DNA from: Brevipalpus yothersi
Lineage: Eukaryota > Arthropoda > Arachnida > Trombidiformes > Tenuipalpidae
Length of the DNA: 64,000 nt
Direction of reading: 5' to 3'
NCBI GenBank assembly: GCA_003956705.1
Contig: QZCP01000829.1
Location: 62,001-126,000, forward strand
Shown: piece after piece, positions 39,201 to 51,000 of the stretch
Numbering within the stretch: position 1 is the first letter of the stretch
How the letters are laid out: every line of letters starts with the position of its first letter
The notes under the pieces: generated by a model
Told to the model about the DNA's origin: nothing
The model's database searches: none
The model's input: only the letters and a program-made list of their open reading frames with translations
Translations under genes and position numbers: made by a program

Positions 39201-40164
39201 CCTTCCAGTCAAAGTAAGGTTACCTCACCATGACTATCATCTTCAATGCATCAGAGAATAATTTCCGTATTTGATTGTAATTATCTTTCTCTTTTTTTGA
39301 TTCTCGCTTCAGGATTGATTCCCCTTTAGCAACTTTGTACAGTACATCAACCATGGAACATCATCATTTCGATCAATGTATCATGATACTTAATAGCGAG
39401 GTAAAAGGAGAAACATAAATGACTATCCTTTTAATCTTCCTGAGGACAATTTTCATTGAAATTTCTTTTTTCTCAGGGGAACAACATTTTACAAGCATTA
39501 TCACCTGAAGACTATCGAAAAGTCATCAGTAACATTGAAAATTGCATTTTATCCACCGATTTAGCACAGTATTTTAGGTTGGTATCTTCTTTTTTACTGT
39601 TGTAGTTGTAGATGTGATCAAAAAGAAAGGTTTGCAAATTGCTAATAATTTTGTAACAGTCCAAATTCATCCTACTACAGGAAAAAAGATCGATTCACTC
39701 AGTTGATCTCAGCTGGTCATACTGATTGGACTGGTGAATTCAAGCACATTTTAGCTGGGATGCTTATGACTGCCTGTGATGTGTCTGCTATTTGCAAGCC
39801 CTGGTCTATTCAGAAGCGAATCGCTCAACTCTTAGCTGACGAATTCTTCCAACAAGGAGATATGGAGAGAGAGAAATTGAATGCTAAACCGATTGCTATG
39901 ATGGATCGGGAATGTCAAGATGAATTTCCTGCAATGCAAATAGAATTTATAGATTCAATCTGTCTACCAATATATGAGGTGATGAAAAGTTCATTCTCGC
40001 CGTTCAATTCTTTCATAATTCTTAAGAATCAATTTTTCTATCTCTTACAGACACTCGCTGTTTGCTGTCCAGAACTTCTTCCTCTGCGTGATGGATGTCT
40101 TGAAAATCGAAAAAGATGGTTTGAATTATGCACAGAGTCGAAAGTGAAAGAAGAAATCACTTAA
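18837..40164 (+). CDS. Pde6: cGMP-specific 3',5'-cyclic phosphodiesterase, PDE5/6 type (tandem GAF)
   Basis: Hydrolyses cyclic nucleotides, by family cGMP. Exons: 18837..19266, 20343..20707, 33096..33254, 34420..34509, 35939..36091, 36275..36322, 37078..37139, 37207..37282, 37856..37924, 38020..38151, 38334..38477, 38660..38806, 38913..39020, 39104..39213, 39313..39400, 39477..39577, 39681..39978, 40051..40164 (TAA). All phases agree; 897 residues, near the 875 of PDE5A. ATG at 18837 follows an in-frame TGA and has ACC before it and G after it. GAF-A spans exons 2-4 (LCHKI, NSDRGSLFL, GLGIVGHVA, GVAQCINK). GAF-B spans exons 5-11. The catalytic domain has HNWRHSFNVAQ (exon 13), HDLDHRG (exon 14), MEHHHFDQC (exon 15), and MLMTACD plus the substrate Gln in MQIEFID (exon 17). 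PLLDGC-like LPLRDGC near the end and LEVLSYHAS favour PDE5/6 over PDE11. The symbol follows fly naming. Confidence 0.93.
19900..19946. repeat. (CT)n microsatellite, 47 bp
   Basis: Pure CT run in PDE intron 1. Confidence 0.95.
21045..21118. repeat. (CT)n plus (TTTC)n compound microsatellite
   Basis: About 49 bp of CT followed by TTTC units and a short CT end, in the PDE large intron. Confidence 0.93.
22124..22195. repeat. (AG)n microsatellite, about 72 bp
   Basis: AG run with one AA interruption, in the PDE large intron. Confidence 0.95.
23286..23308. repeat. (TG)n microsatellite
   Basis: Short pure TG run, an exception to the prevailing GA/CT repeats. Confidence 0.85.
23990..24039. repeat. 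(AG)n microsatellite, 50 bp
   Basis: Pure AG run in the PDE large intron. Confidence 0.95.
25019..28599 (+). other. ORF-rich segment inside the PDE intron, possible nested or decayed gene
   Basis: Candidate + strand exons: 25019..25169 (acceptor TTTAG, donor GTATAA) and 25911..about 26160 (acceptor TTTTCCAG) join in compatible phase, giving a segment that contains KLADEYIVLQDIMNEQ. Further open frames with low repeat content follow at 26592-26900 (acceptor GCTCAG), 27488-27688, 27929-28107 (acceptor TTGCAG), 28138-28323 and 28360-28599. No family is recognised and later junctions do not join cleanly. It could be a fast-evolving nested gene, a pseudogene or chance. Confidence 0.25.
29492..29530. 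repeat. (GA)n microsatellite, 39 bp
   Basis: Pure GA run in the PDE large intron. Confidence 0.93.
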
Positions 40165-41066
40165 TTTGTTTCGCACCAATTCACTCTTGTTGTGAATGAC
40201 AGTAAAATTGATTTTTGAAAAATTTTACCTCAATGATCCTGATCCTTCGGTTCGATTGAATTATTATTTCCTTGAAGTTGATCTGACCATCAATTTTGAG
40301 TAAATTGGATTAAATCATTCAGAATATGAATATGGATCTAATACTCATAAGCACTTGCTGTTGTGGTCAAGATGGGGATCTATACCGAGAGGCTGCACAA
40401 GACAAGCAATCTTCTTTTCAGGACCCAAGGGGTTATTCAACTGAGAGGAGAGCTGGATTGAAAGACGTCAAAGTGCTAAGAGGAGAATAGTAAAGAATTC
40501 ATACCCTCAAGGAATCTGTGTGAGATTTTCGGAGACCATAAGAGCTCGCTCTCTCCTCTACCTTTTGAGCTTCAGCCTCTCAATAGTTCCACACACACAC
40601 TCTCTCTCCTCCCCCCATTTTCACCCTACCCTAGGTGGGAATTACCCGTACAAGATTACCTTCACCAAGTTTTTCGGGTATTCTGGCCATGCATATATAG
40701 CCTATCCGACTGGCTAGGCATGTGGAGGGCTGTCATGGTCATTTGCTGTGAGGTCAAAACGAATCGAGCATGTTCGCGCTCTCTTTCTCTCCACCTTTTG
40801 AGGAGTCAAATATTTTCAAATAGCCCTCAGGCTTTAGTATGTGACCAGTTCGGGCCAGTCCATACCTGCCGATTCTTTCTCTTCTGAACCTGTTTCTCAA
40901 TTTTTGGCTGTCATTCTCTATCGAACTCAGCATCTTAGACTAAAATTCTCTGGGAAATTTGGTGTATATTTCAAGTCCATCGGTTGAACAACAAAGGATT
41001 TATTTATATTGCGATAGATATTAATTTTTTGCTCCTTTCTTTCTGTTCATCACTGTTCAATCAATT
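40165..41066. other. Interval between PDE and the secreted-protein gene
   Basis: PDE 3' UTR and presumably the promoter of the next gene. No AATAAA was noticed close to the PDE stop. An AT-rich TATTTATATTG string lies near 41000, about 65 nt before the next ATG, and could serve as a TATA-like element. Confidence 0.4.
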
Positions 41067-41576
41067 ATGTTGTCACGATTTGCTCTTTTGTTCTTGATCT
41101 TTTTGCCGATCCATGAAACTGCTCCTGTTAAAGATGCTGGTATGACAACCGCCTCAGCTCTGTTCAATGCTGCAATCGAGGAAGTTGATCCAACGACTCT
41201 CGCCTCTGTTCCCTTGGCGCAATATAGTGATAACGAAATTGTCGCATTAGCCCATCCAGAGTCATCATCTGTCCAGCCTTCATCATCCTCTCCATCTCCG
41301 TTAACCACCTTCTCATCATCTACAAGTTCCAATTCACCTCCATCGACACCCGAAATCGTATCGAACACTTCACCTTTGTCTTATATCTCGGAAATTGTCA
41401 CATCCACAATTGTACCATATAGTAGTGGAGAAATTTCAAGCGAGATTTCGGTGCCAGTTGTTCAGGAGAGGGTAAATTTACCAGTTCAAGAGAATGTAAA
41501 TTTACCAGTTCAAGAGATGATCCAGACAGAGAGTCCTAAATCTGTACCCACCACTGGTGTTATTTCGACAGTATAG
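41067..41576 (+). CDS. Secreted Ser/Thr/Pro-rich protein, single exon, unknown function
   Basis: 169 residues from ATG at 41067 to TAG. The first 18 or so residues (MLSRFALLFLIFLPIHETAP) form a typical cleavable signal peptide. The middle is Ser/Pro/Thr-rich (SSSVQPSSSSPSPL and similar), which suggests heavy O-glycosylation. Near the C-terminus an 8-residue unit VQE[RN]VNLP occurs twice in tandem, with a partial third copy. There are no cysteines, no transmembrane helix after the signal and no recognised domain. It could be a mucin-like, cuticle or secreted salivary/gut protein; I cannot tell which. A second exon is not needed. Confidence 0.6.
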   Translation: MLSRFALLFLIFLPIHETAPVKDAGMTTASALFNAAIEEVDPTTLASVPLAQYSDNEIVALAHPESSSVQPSSSSPSPLTTFSSSTSSNSPPSTPEIVSNTSPLSYISEIVTSTIVPYSSGEISSEISVPVVQERVNLPVQENVNLPVQEMIQTESPKSVPTTGVISTV

Positions 41577-44537
41577 TTTGATTGATCTGCGACACTAAGT
41601 TAAAGCATGGTGAATGTGAAATTCACTCTCCCTCTGGAAATACCCATATTGACCCGTGAACCAGGACCTCTGCTTGAAGTAGCCTCTCATTTTCCGCGAA
41701 ACTTTGAGATTTTCCACGTGACGACGATGAATTCTTCTTAGATTCTTTTATGAATTCAATAGCCTTCAGAAACTTCAGAAACTTTCTTGCTCAACTTTCC
41801 ATCAATGTTCATAATTCCATTTGAAGTACCAACTTTAAATGCTCCTGTTCGTATCAATAACTTACTTGAAATCCCCTCATTTAAAACCGCTATTGTTTAA
41901 AAAAAATTGGCAAGCTCTTCATCAATTCTTTTCCAGTGTGAGTGAAGTAATTCTGATACAATTTTGAGAGATATATAAATGCTACAATTGAAATGAAAGC
42001 GTAATGAAATTCTCTGAACAATTATGTTCAAAACAATTGCAGCTTATTCCCTGGAAGATGTGGATTTCACAGCCTTCAATTGCTTCCAAAATGAGAATTG
42101 TTTCCACGAAACTTTACCAAGAAGTTATTTTGGCTTGAACAGGGGAGCATTTGAACTTTTTTGCTTGTCCAATAAATACCTCTTTCAGTTTGTCATGAGG
42201 TTTGGAGCTCTGAAGAAAGAGAATGCTGAAGTACTGAACTCCCCTCGAGTCCAATTTTTTCCAGTAATAGTTGAGTTTCGATAAAAAACTTGGCTCATAA
42301 ATTCGAGATAATTTTTCATCTTGCTCAAAATCCAATTTTGTTCGACACTTTTCACTTTTCCCTTCTCGTCCAGTGAGATTATATTGTTTTCCGATTTTCT
42401 CGATACTTATTCTTCCAATATTCTTTCAATATTGAGCTTCTCCATAAGTTTTCAGCCTCTGTTCCCCTGAGTAAACTGGGCAAAGCCTGAGGAAATTACT
42501 CTCTATAGTCGTTGACTTCTCAACTTCTCAACTCATATTTGAGTGTCGAAATGTGTTCCACAGATTAAGATCCATCTTATCATCTTGAATCTTCTTCCAC
42601 TCGGACATGATGAGGTCAAATTCTTTCCACAAGAAAGAGAGAGAGAGAAAAAGATACTTTCACTAGAACTTCGGATGACCTTAAGCTTACAATGTCTCCA
42701 AGTATGATAGATGATAGATCAAGAAAAAAGTCAATACTTTTTGATTATTGCGAGTAAAAATTTTTGGCAACATGTCATCATAAGTTATCACTTAATTCTC
42801 ATTTTGTTACTTTTTCTCTCTTTTCCTCTCTTTCTATCTCCGAAAAGATTAAGGTTCAGCTCCAGCCACCAGCAAGCATTAATCTTTCTGTGTGGAGAAT
42901 AAGAGGATGAGCAAGTCATAAAAAACTTTTCAGTTATGAAACTATAAAAATTCCGAGAGCATTCCTTTTATTCTTCTAATATCCTGCAGGCAATTTCTCT
43001 TTACTTTGGATCATTTTGAAGAATTCCGCTGTTCTCGAAGTCAAATCATAATTCTTTTCCTCACAACTAAGAATATTCTGCGAAAAAAATCCTATAATCT
43101 AACAATCTGAATGTATCGTTTGTCTATTAATTCATTGTATTTTGGAAAACTTATTTAACCATTATGATCGCGTGTCAAGAGTGTAAATTACGCGTGTTTC
43201 TTGTTAAGCTCCATTTGCATACATTTATTTATGTGAACATTTTCGATGAATACATGTAGCCAGGACGTTTAATTTATTTAGGGGTTTCTTCTCATTCTTA
43301 TTCTTCGTCTTTTTCGTGAACCAAGGCTGATCTGATGTTCGTGATCACAGTGATTAAGGAATCCATTATCATTGGAATAAGCTGCGGTGCCGATTATCTA
43401 TCGAGTCTCACCCAAATTGCTCGATTATCAGTTATGGGGCTTCCATAGAAACTGAGCAATTCAGATGATTCCAGTCATGCCAACCAGTCGTGAAAGCCCT
43501 CATTTAACGAAGAATTGATTAAGATGAACAAAAATGAGTAATAACACTTGCATATATATATATTCACCAATTTCTTAATGAATCACGAAGTCTCGTGTGA
43601 TTTGACTTTGGAATATTATTGTTCAAATTGTTAGAATATCAGGGTTCAACACCCATTTGGCTGATTTACAGCAATCAAATAGATATATATCTCACTAGAG
43701 ATACAAACAAATGTTTGAATAATAGGTGTTTGATTCATTATCATGCAAGATAGTATTCAAAAATTTGAATTCATCACGCAATCGGTGGAGAAATATGGTT
43801 CAGAGAAGAAGATTATTCCATCTCTTCTGTTCATTCGGTTTGTCTGAGGAAAATAAATATGATCAAAAATCGTGAATTAAGTGAAACCTTTATTTACATA
43901 GGAAAGATTTGAAAATCTTTTCCCAAATGCCCAATCAATATAATTGTATCCAATCTTGTGAGCAGTTTTTTCATTCAATTGTCTAAATTTAAGCATTAAA
44001 AAGGGTCTCTGAAAGTGGTGATCAGAAGATTTTTTGGAAGAAGAAAAGAGACGAAAACAAATAGTGAGATGATGATCGTGATGATAATTAAGATTCATGG
44101 AAGACTCGAATCGCAATGATGGCAGTAAAAGAGTATATAATGAAAAATTTGGATGATCTTAATTTTGATTTAACATTAAATGGTGCGACAAAGGGATAGA
44201 ATAATAATTTGGGAGAAAAATTTTCATGATATGGACAATTATGGTAATGATGATGAGTGGAATCAGCAGAAAATTTTTACAGTGTTACTATTCGATAGAT
44301 ACAATTTTTCACCCAACAAATTACCACTCTTTCGTAAAAGGAATTCATATCTTTGAAGCAGAAAATGTTTTTCCAGGCAACCAATTCACTAGACAACCAT
44401 TTTGAAATAATATCAAAAAGATTTCCTACAAAATCAGCTATTTTGGTGATTTTCTAAGCCAATTGCTTCTTTGACTGCCATTTCACAGCCCTCGATGGTC
44501 ATTCAAGAGTAAAGTCCAATCATGTGGTGAAAAGAAA

Positions 44538-44539
<2 letters not shown>

Positions 44540-44597
<58 letters not shown>
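44540..44597. repeat. (AG)n microsatellite with one interruption, 58 bp
   Basis: AG run broken once by AAAG. Confidence 0.93.
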
Positions 44598-44985
44598 AGA
44601 AAAAAAATAGGCGCAAGCAATTTTGTCATAAAAATCTTCAAGATTCTGCACATTCATAAGTAAGGAGGACAGTTGAAAAGTAAGTCAGAAGAAGCAGGAA
44701 GAAACTGGCCATCTTTCTTTTGGCCATCTTATTAGAATGTCAAGTATAAGTTATGATATATTTTTCTCAGATAGAAGATGCAGAAGTAGAAGAAAAAGAA
44801 GAGAGAGAGAGAGAAATGAAGGCAAAGTGTTCACGAGTAAGAATTGAAAGAGTACTCTGTTCTCTCTGGAATATCACAGAAAGTTATAAATATTGCTTCT
44901 TAGTCTCTGTCTTCACTTTTCATCTTTCTTTCCTCACTCGCAGATTTGAGATGAATATAACAGAGTCAAGAATTGAGGACATGAA

Positions 44986-44989
<4 letters not shown>

Positions 44990-45058
<69 letters not shown>
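44990..45058. repeat. (GA)n microsatellite, 69 bp
   Basis: Pure GA run in the convergent intergenic region. Confidence 0.96.
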
Positions 45059-45062
<4 letters not shown>

Positions 45063-45728
45063 GACAATGATAGACACCATAGGAATTTTGTGCTTTTCTT
45101 TTAACATAGATCGATGTTGGGCAGTATTTTTTTCATTCTCATGTCATGTTGAAAGTACCGTTAGCCTGCTTAGATTGCCTTTTTTCCATCTTGTCACTTG
45201 CAGATTCTGAGCTTCAGTGAGAATTGTCCAGGGGTTCACGAACAGTGGCCATCCTTCTTTTGATTTGGATCTTAACTTTGGTGGATTCCATGAAATTGAA
45301 ACATATTGTCACCGGTTGTGTTCCCCATATTTTGAGAGCTCAAAACAAATCAACGATATTTTTCATCTCATGTCACCTGGTATCGTTCATAAAGCGGAAT
45401 GTGTTCATGATGATGATGGACCCGCTGAATTTGATGATGTGGCATCGATACGGTAAACTGATGGAAAGGGACGAATAAAATAGGAGAAACAAAATAATGA
45501 TTAATGGGAAGATGAAGAAAGATTTTATGCGGATCAAGAGGAGGAAAATGATGCAGAAGATGAAGCTCATGGTGCTTGTGTGAGCATCCATGAGCCTGAT
45601 ATTCCATGAGCAAGCTAAGATTTTATAAATATATATCGAAAACGGAAAATCAGCTTCATACTAACAACTAGGGAACATGAGCTCAAATAAGCTGGCCGGA
45701 GAGCATAGGAAAAATGTCCATAAGTATC

Positions 45729-47605
45729 TCATACCTCATTATCATTTGAATCCATCGGATGAAAGTGATGAGGAGCAGGAGGATGAGATGATGGTGGTGG
45801 AGATGGTAGGGATTGATGATGACCGGCAAGAGCATGCTTAGCCAATGTGGCAGTGTTAGTTGTATTGGTTGGTGTAAAATTTGATGTCCCAATAGTTCCA
45901 TACTTTCCATTGCCCACCTGATTGGATGCGTATGGAGTGGGTAGATAAATTTTGCCAACATTATCAGTGTACTCATTAGCTTGATCTTTACCATCGCCCA
46001 GATGATGATTGAGAAGATAAGATTCCGAATTTAAAAGTCGATCATCACGACAAATCATCATCGATCCACCACCTTCACTTGCACCACTACCACCGACACC
46101 ACTTATACTACCATCTCCATGGATCATCACTTGATCACCTTCGTAAATTATTTGGGGTCTTCGACGATGAATCAGTAGCAGAGCAATCAGCAGAATCACT
46201 ATCATCACTATTACGGCACAAGTAGTTGGAATCATTAAGCTCAACGTAGAATAGGCCGCTTGTTGAGGCTTACTTCGATCGAGAGGAGCAACTGTTCCTG
46301 TGGACAAGATGGAATATCATGAATTTTCATCATCACTTAAATTTGATGAAATTATTATCATCAAGTTTATGTTCAAAATATGGCTACCGAAACCAAATTG
46401 AATATAAATTCATAGATTTAAGGCTCAACAAATAAATCATGGAACATCTCATTATTGTTATGGATTCCAGTGAGGTGCTCATGAATTTCGATTTACCGAA
46501 TCGATAACAAAAAGTGTATTTTCTTCTATCTATTTCCTGGGAAATTTTAGTGATAGATTTTGTCTAATTTGTTCACAATTCAGGAAAAGTTAACAAGAGA
46601 GAGAGAAAAAGATTTGTTGGTTAAATTGAGTTGGAAAAAGATTGCTGATAGGCAATAAGCTTGAGCTGAAATCCAATATAGTGTACAGTATGCTTTTGGA
46701 GTAGTGAAAAAAAAAGTTTGCTTCAATTATCTTGAGTGAAGCTTCCAGTAGCAAGTGAAGTGATCAATAAGTTTATATATATAGGGTCGAAGTAAAGTAG
46801 GAAATTGTTTCACACACTCACACACAGATTTAATCAATCCCAATGGCTGGTTGAAATCTAGCTCTCCTTCTTTTTCTTATGGTAACTTCAGTATTTTTTC
46901 AGAAAGATCTATTTTGTACTGAACATTTCCGGTTCCGTTTCGAATTTCAGTGGATTTCTTACTTACCTCCCGTATCGGTGAGTGTAGCAAAAATATATTC
47001 CCTTTGAGTGGTTCCAGCCTGTGTGTGAGCACTGATTGATAGAGCATACCAGGTTGCCATTTTAAGTTCATTTAGAACGACAAATGTTTCTTCACCCGAA
47101 ATACTATTGGAAAAAAGTGCCCATTCAGGCTGTATTTTAGGCTTGTATTGAATTTCAAAATGGCTAATTGGACAGCCCATAGTTTTCCATGAGCTTAATT
47201 GTAGATGAACACTAGTTGAATTGACTTTGATAAAATTTTCCATAGACGGTGCTAAAGGCACTGTGGAAAAAAGAGGAGAAGAGAAATAGAAACGGAAAAG
47301 GAAAGAAAGGTTGGTGAGAGAGAGAGAGAAGAATAAGTGTATCATTACATTGAAATTGAAGAGAAAAATTTCATGAAAAAGAATAAAAAGACACACACAC
47401 ATAGAGAGATGTACACATGTACACCAATGGATTGAAGTGTTCGCAATTCGGAAAACAATCTGAAAAAGAGATTCGCTTGAGCTCTTTTTTTATCTTTTCC
47501 TGTTCTTTTTTTCTTTTGCTGGGAATATTTTTTCAGGGAAAAAGTGATTTGAAAGTTCCACAGTTTTAAAGTCGATTCTGTGGCCCACTAGTTCACAGTT
47601 GCTCA

Positions 47606-47651
<46 letters not shown>

Positions 47652-48024
47652 CTAGTGTTCAGTGACTATGGCTGATGGAGTTAAAATTGCATCTCATGTC
47701 AAACTGTCTGTGTAAGTATCAAATTGAATGGTTCACTGTCATGTTGGCTAAAAATTAAGAAAAAAGACGTCGGAATTGAAAAGCGTCGAGTTGATGAAAG
47801 CTCATGAAGAGAGATGAAAGAGAAAGAGAGAGAGAGCCAGTGAGTTTGAATATCGATCTTTTTCCACAGCAAAAAGCTTGTTTGTAAGCCATGATCTGTT
47901 TGTTCATTTTGTGATCTTGATGCAAATCTGTCGATCCTATTCAAATAGCTGTACAAGATACACATATATTTCCACATAGAAGCCTCATTTGACAAAATGA
48001 GTGTCAGCTGTTTGTTGATCTTTT

Positions 48025-48084
<60 letters not shown>

Positions 48085-51000
48085 GTGTACTTTCTATCTT
48101 TCGAGATTGAATCAAAAGTGAAAAATAGCCGAATCAGCTGTAACAAGCTGGAGATGAGTTTGCTTACGGAAAATATGATATTACATAACTCTGGTTGCTA
48201 GATTCTCTTTTTCTCTCTTTTTTTCTCTCTCTCTATCTTTTCATGACCCACCAGAGAGTTCTGAAACGAATAGTGATATGTTTTTCTGGGGAAAAATATA
48301 TCATGTCTGGAGAAAGGAGAAGAGAGCGTATTTCTTGTGGGGAATTTTGAAAGCGATGATCAAGGCAAGTAACAAGCACATCTGATAATGTGAGATGAAA
48401 TTTAGCAAAAAAGATTTTTCTGGCTATCTAATGGGCCATGATGCCTCTTATTGATTTAGAGCATTTTGTTGCTGAAAATATTTTTTGACTGTCAATTCTC
48501 AACTCACTTCAGTGGCAAAGAAACAGAAAAGAGAGAAAAAATGGTCACGAACTATCGGAATCATTCCATGGAAACGATTTGCTCAAGGATATTCGAGATT
48601 TCACTTTCCCACTCTCTTTCGCCAAATACAAGAGTAGCTTTTAGCATTTGTTTCATTTTGTCAGTTTCGGTCTCTATTCTTTCTCTATTCTATTGAACAA
48701 TACTGGACAATATCACAATCGCTACTCTTCCATGAAAGGCGTGAAAAGGAATTCAACTCGGAAGCTAATCTGACTTTTCCACTTGTTCTTCTGGATATGA
48801 ACTCTATTGAGTTCAGCAAATAATCGAGAAAACTTTCTCGTTTGACGCTTAAACTGTGTTTTATTCTTTTCCAGTGTATCTTGGCAGAAAATGTTCTTCT
48901 TTCAGATGACTTTGAAACTCTGGATTGGAAGCTTTCAATGTTTGTGACAGATATTCACATGAGCACAGATAGCAAGGTGCCAGTATAAAATCAAGAAAAT
49001 TCAACACATAAGAAAAAGAATACTGGAGAGGGAAGTTATATGAACAGAGAAGAGCTCGAAATGTTGAAAAATAAGAGTAATCGAAGAGCATGTTTGTGGT
49101 TGGTCCATGAACTCAATATGCTTACAATTATCTGAAAGGATAACTTTCCTCTTTTTTCATTTCAAGAGTTTCCAGCATTATGCATTTGGGTTTTTATGAC
49201 TGTTTGATGAGAAGACCATCAAAATGGAAATGTTTGTAAATATTTGAGCTTAAAAATTGGTGAATTAATGATAGTTAGGCCGCTGGTATTGCTTTGAATT
49301 TCATTGACAGCCAGAGCAATTGGCGTTGAACAGTATAAAAGGAAAGAATATAAAAACAAGGATGAAAAGATGAGAGAAAAAGTAACCTCAAGAATTGATT
49401 GTAGAATAAAGCCTCGGTGAGAGGTCTGTAAGAATCAATCCATATATTGATATGGGAATAACGGAAAACGAAGGACATGAGACGTAGATACTATTACAGA
49501 CTTGTATTTGGAGCGGAAATTAAAGAAGAAGTGTTTGGGAAAACCCATTGAAAACCGAAAAAATAACTCTCTATTGAGTGTTTTGTAACTTTTTTTTCTC
49601 TATTCTTCAATCAAGATATCCTTTTGATTACATCCACAAATGTGCCAATAGACAGGAAATCTTGCCTTCTTCTCTCTCTACAACTCTCCAGTCCGAGCCC
49701 TGAGGATCAACACAAACACAAACATCTAGGGAAAGATCGAGTGAATTGAATCTGGGAGAGAAAAAAATGATATTTTTTTCATCAAAAGGTGAAGTTAATC
49801 TTCATTGACCACCATCTTGCGTTGAAGTCCAAATGAAGCCTCAACTCTCTCAGGAACGGAGGAGAAGATACCATATTTTCCACGTGAGATATCTGAGATT
49901 TGCAGTTCATGAGATGGGAAAAAACAGTTTTCTCAAGCTTAAGTTGGTGAATGTTTGGACATTTGATTTCAATCTCTTAGAATAGCTTTCTTAGATAAAA
50001 TGAAAGAATGAAGAAAAAAATTTCTACTATATCTGTCAAATGAATCATGATAAAAGTAATCACGTTGCTGGATGCTCTCAATGAAGATCGAATTCAACAA
50101 CATTGTTTTCACCACCAGTAAATACATACATTTCAATGATCCACATTGGAAAGAAAGTAATACTAGTAAGTTGGAAAGAGGAATAGAAATAGAGAAAGAT
50201 CGATAATCGAAAGAAGAGTCCAGAGAGGTATCAGCTGATAAGTTGTTGGTTGTTGAGAGAGAGAGAGAAAATGTTGCAGCAAAAAAAGTAAGTGATGCGA
50301 ATAGGAGTAACGAAAAAAAGAGTAAGGTTTAATCGTCAGTAGCGAATATAAGAAATCTCATATGGCCAGACAAGTATGAAATAGAAAATCACTCACAAAG
50401 ATTTTCTCCTCTACGCTATCATCATTCGAACATAAACTTTTCTCTTCATCGTTCATCAATTTCTTTTCTCGGGACACATGACAGCTACCTTGTGAGCCAT
50501 TGTGTGAGTGTGTACAATTTTTCTGGATGAAGATTTTGGATAGAGAATATACACTATGAAAGAGTACGGAAGAAGTGTAAACTTGAGAATATTTGGTAAC
50601 GATTATGTGTGTATGTGTGTCTGATGTGTAGGAGATGTGCTATGGAAAGAATTTATATTTATAAGAATAAAAGTTTGGCGGGAGTGAAAAAGAGTGAGAG
50701 AGAGAACAAAAAATTTTCACACATATATGAGATGATAAAAAATGGAAAAAGAGAAAGAAAAAATATGGAGTGGAGAATAGTAGCATGATGATAGGAAAGG
50801 AAAAGGTCCAAGCAAGAGCATGAAGATAATTTTAAGATAGTTCAAAAAAAGTTTGTTGAGCGAAAAAGAGGGAAAGAAAAAAGTTTGAATGAAAAATGTT
50901 GTCCTAGCTACTGGTGGAAGAATGCTCTCTCTCACAAACACTTCTTCATTCGATTGGCTTCTATGGAAAAAATTTTTAAGCTATTTTTCTTTTATCTTGA

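Larger units (their letters stand above)
41577..45728. other. Convergent intergenic region before the Dscam-like gene
   Basis: No gene recognised. An 86-codon frame at 42024-42284 (+) is not low-complexity but has no family match and an antisense frame is equally open. 45217-45613 is unusually open in four frames and may include 3' exon or UTR sequence of the minus-strand Dscam-like gene. GA tracts lie at 44540-44597 and 44990-45058. Confidence 0.45.

Noticed and set aside
44753..45070. 105-codon + strand ORF ending in Arg-Glu repeats
   Set aside because: Most of the second half is a (GA)n tract and the first half has no recognisable domain or splice context.
45368..45613. His-rich minus-strand ORF as a Dscam cytoplasmic exon
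   Set aside because: The preceding exon ends in phase 0, but the only nearby acceptor enters this frame in the wrong phase. Kept only as an ambiguity in the findings.
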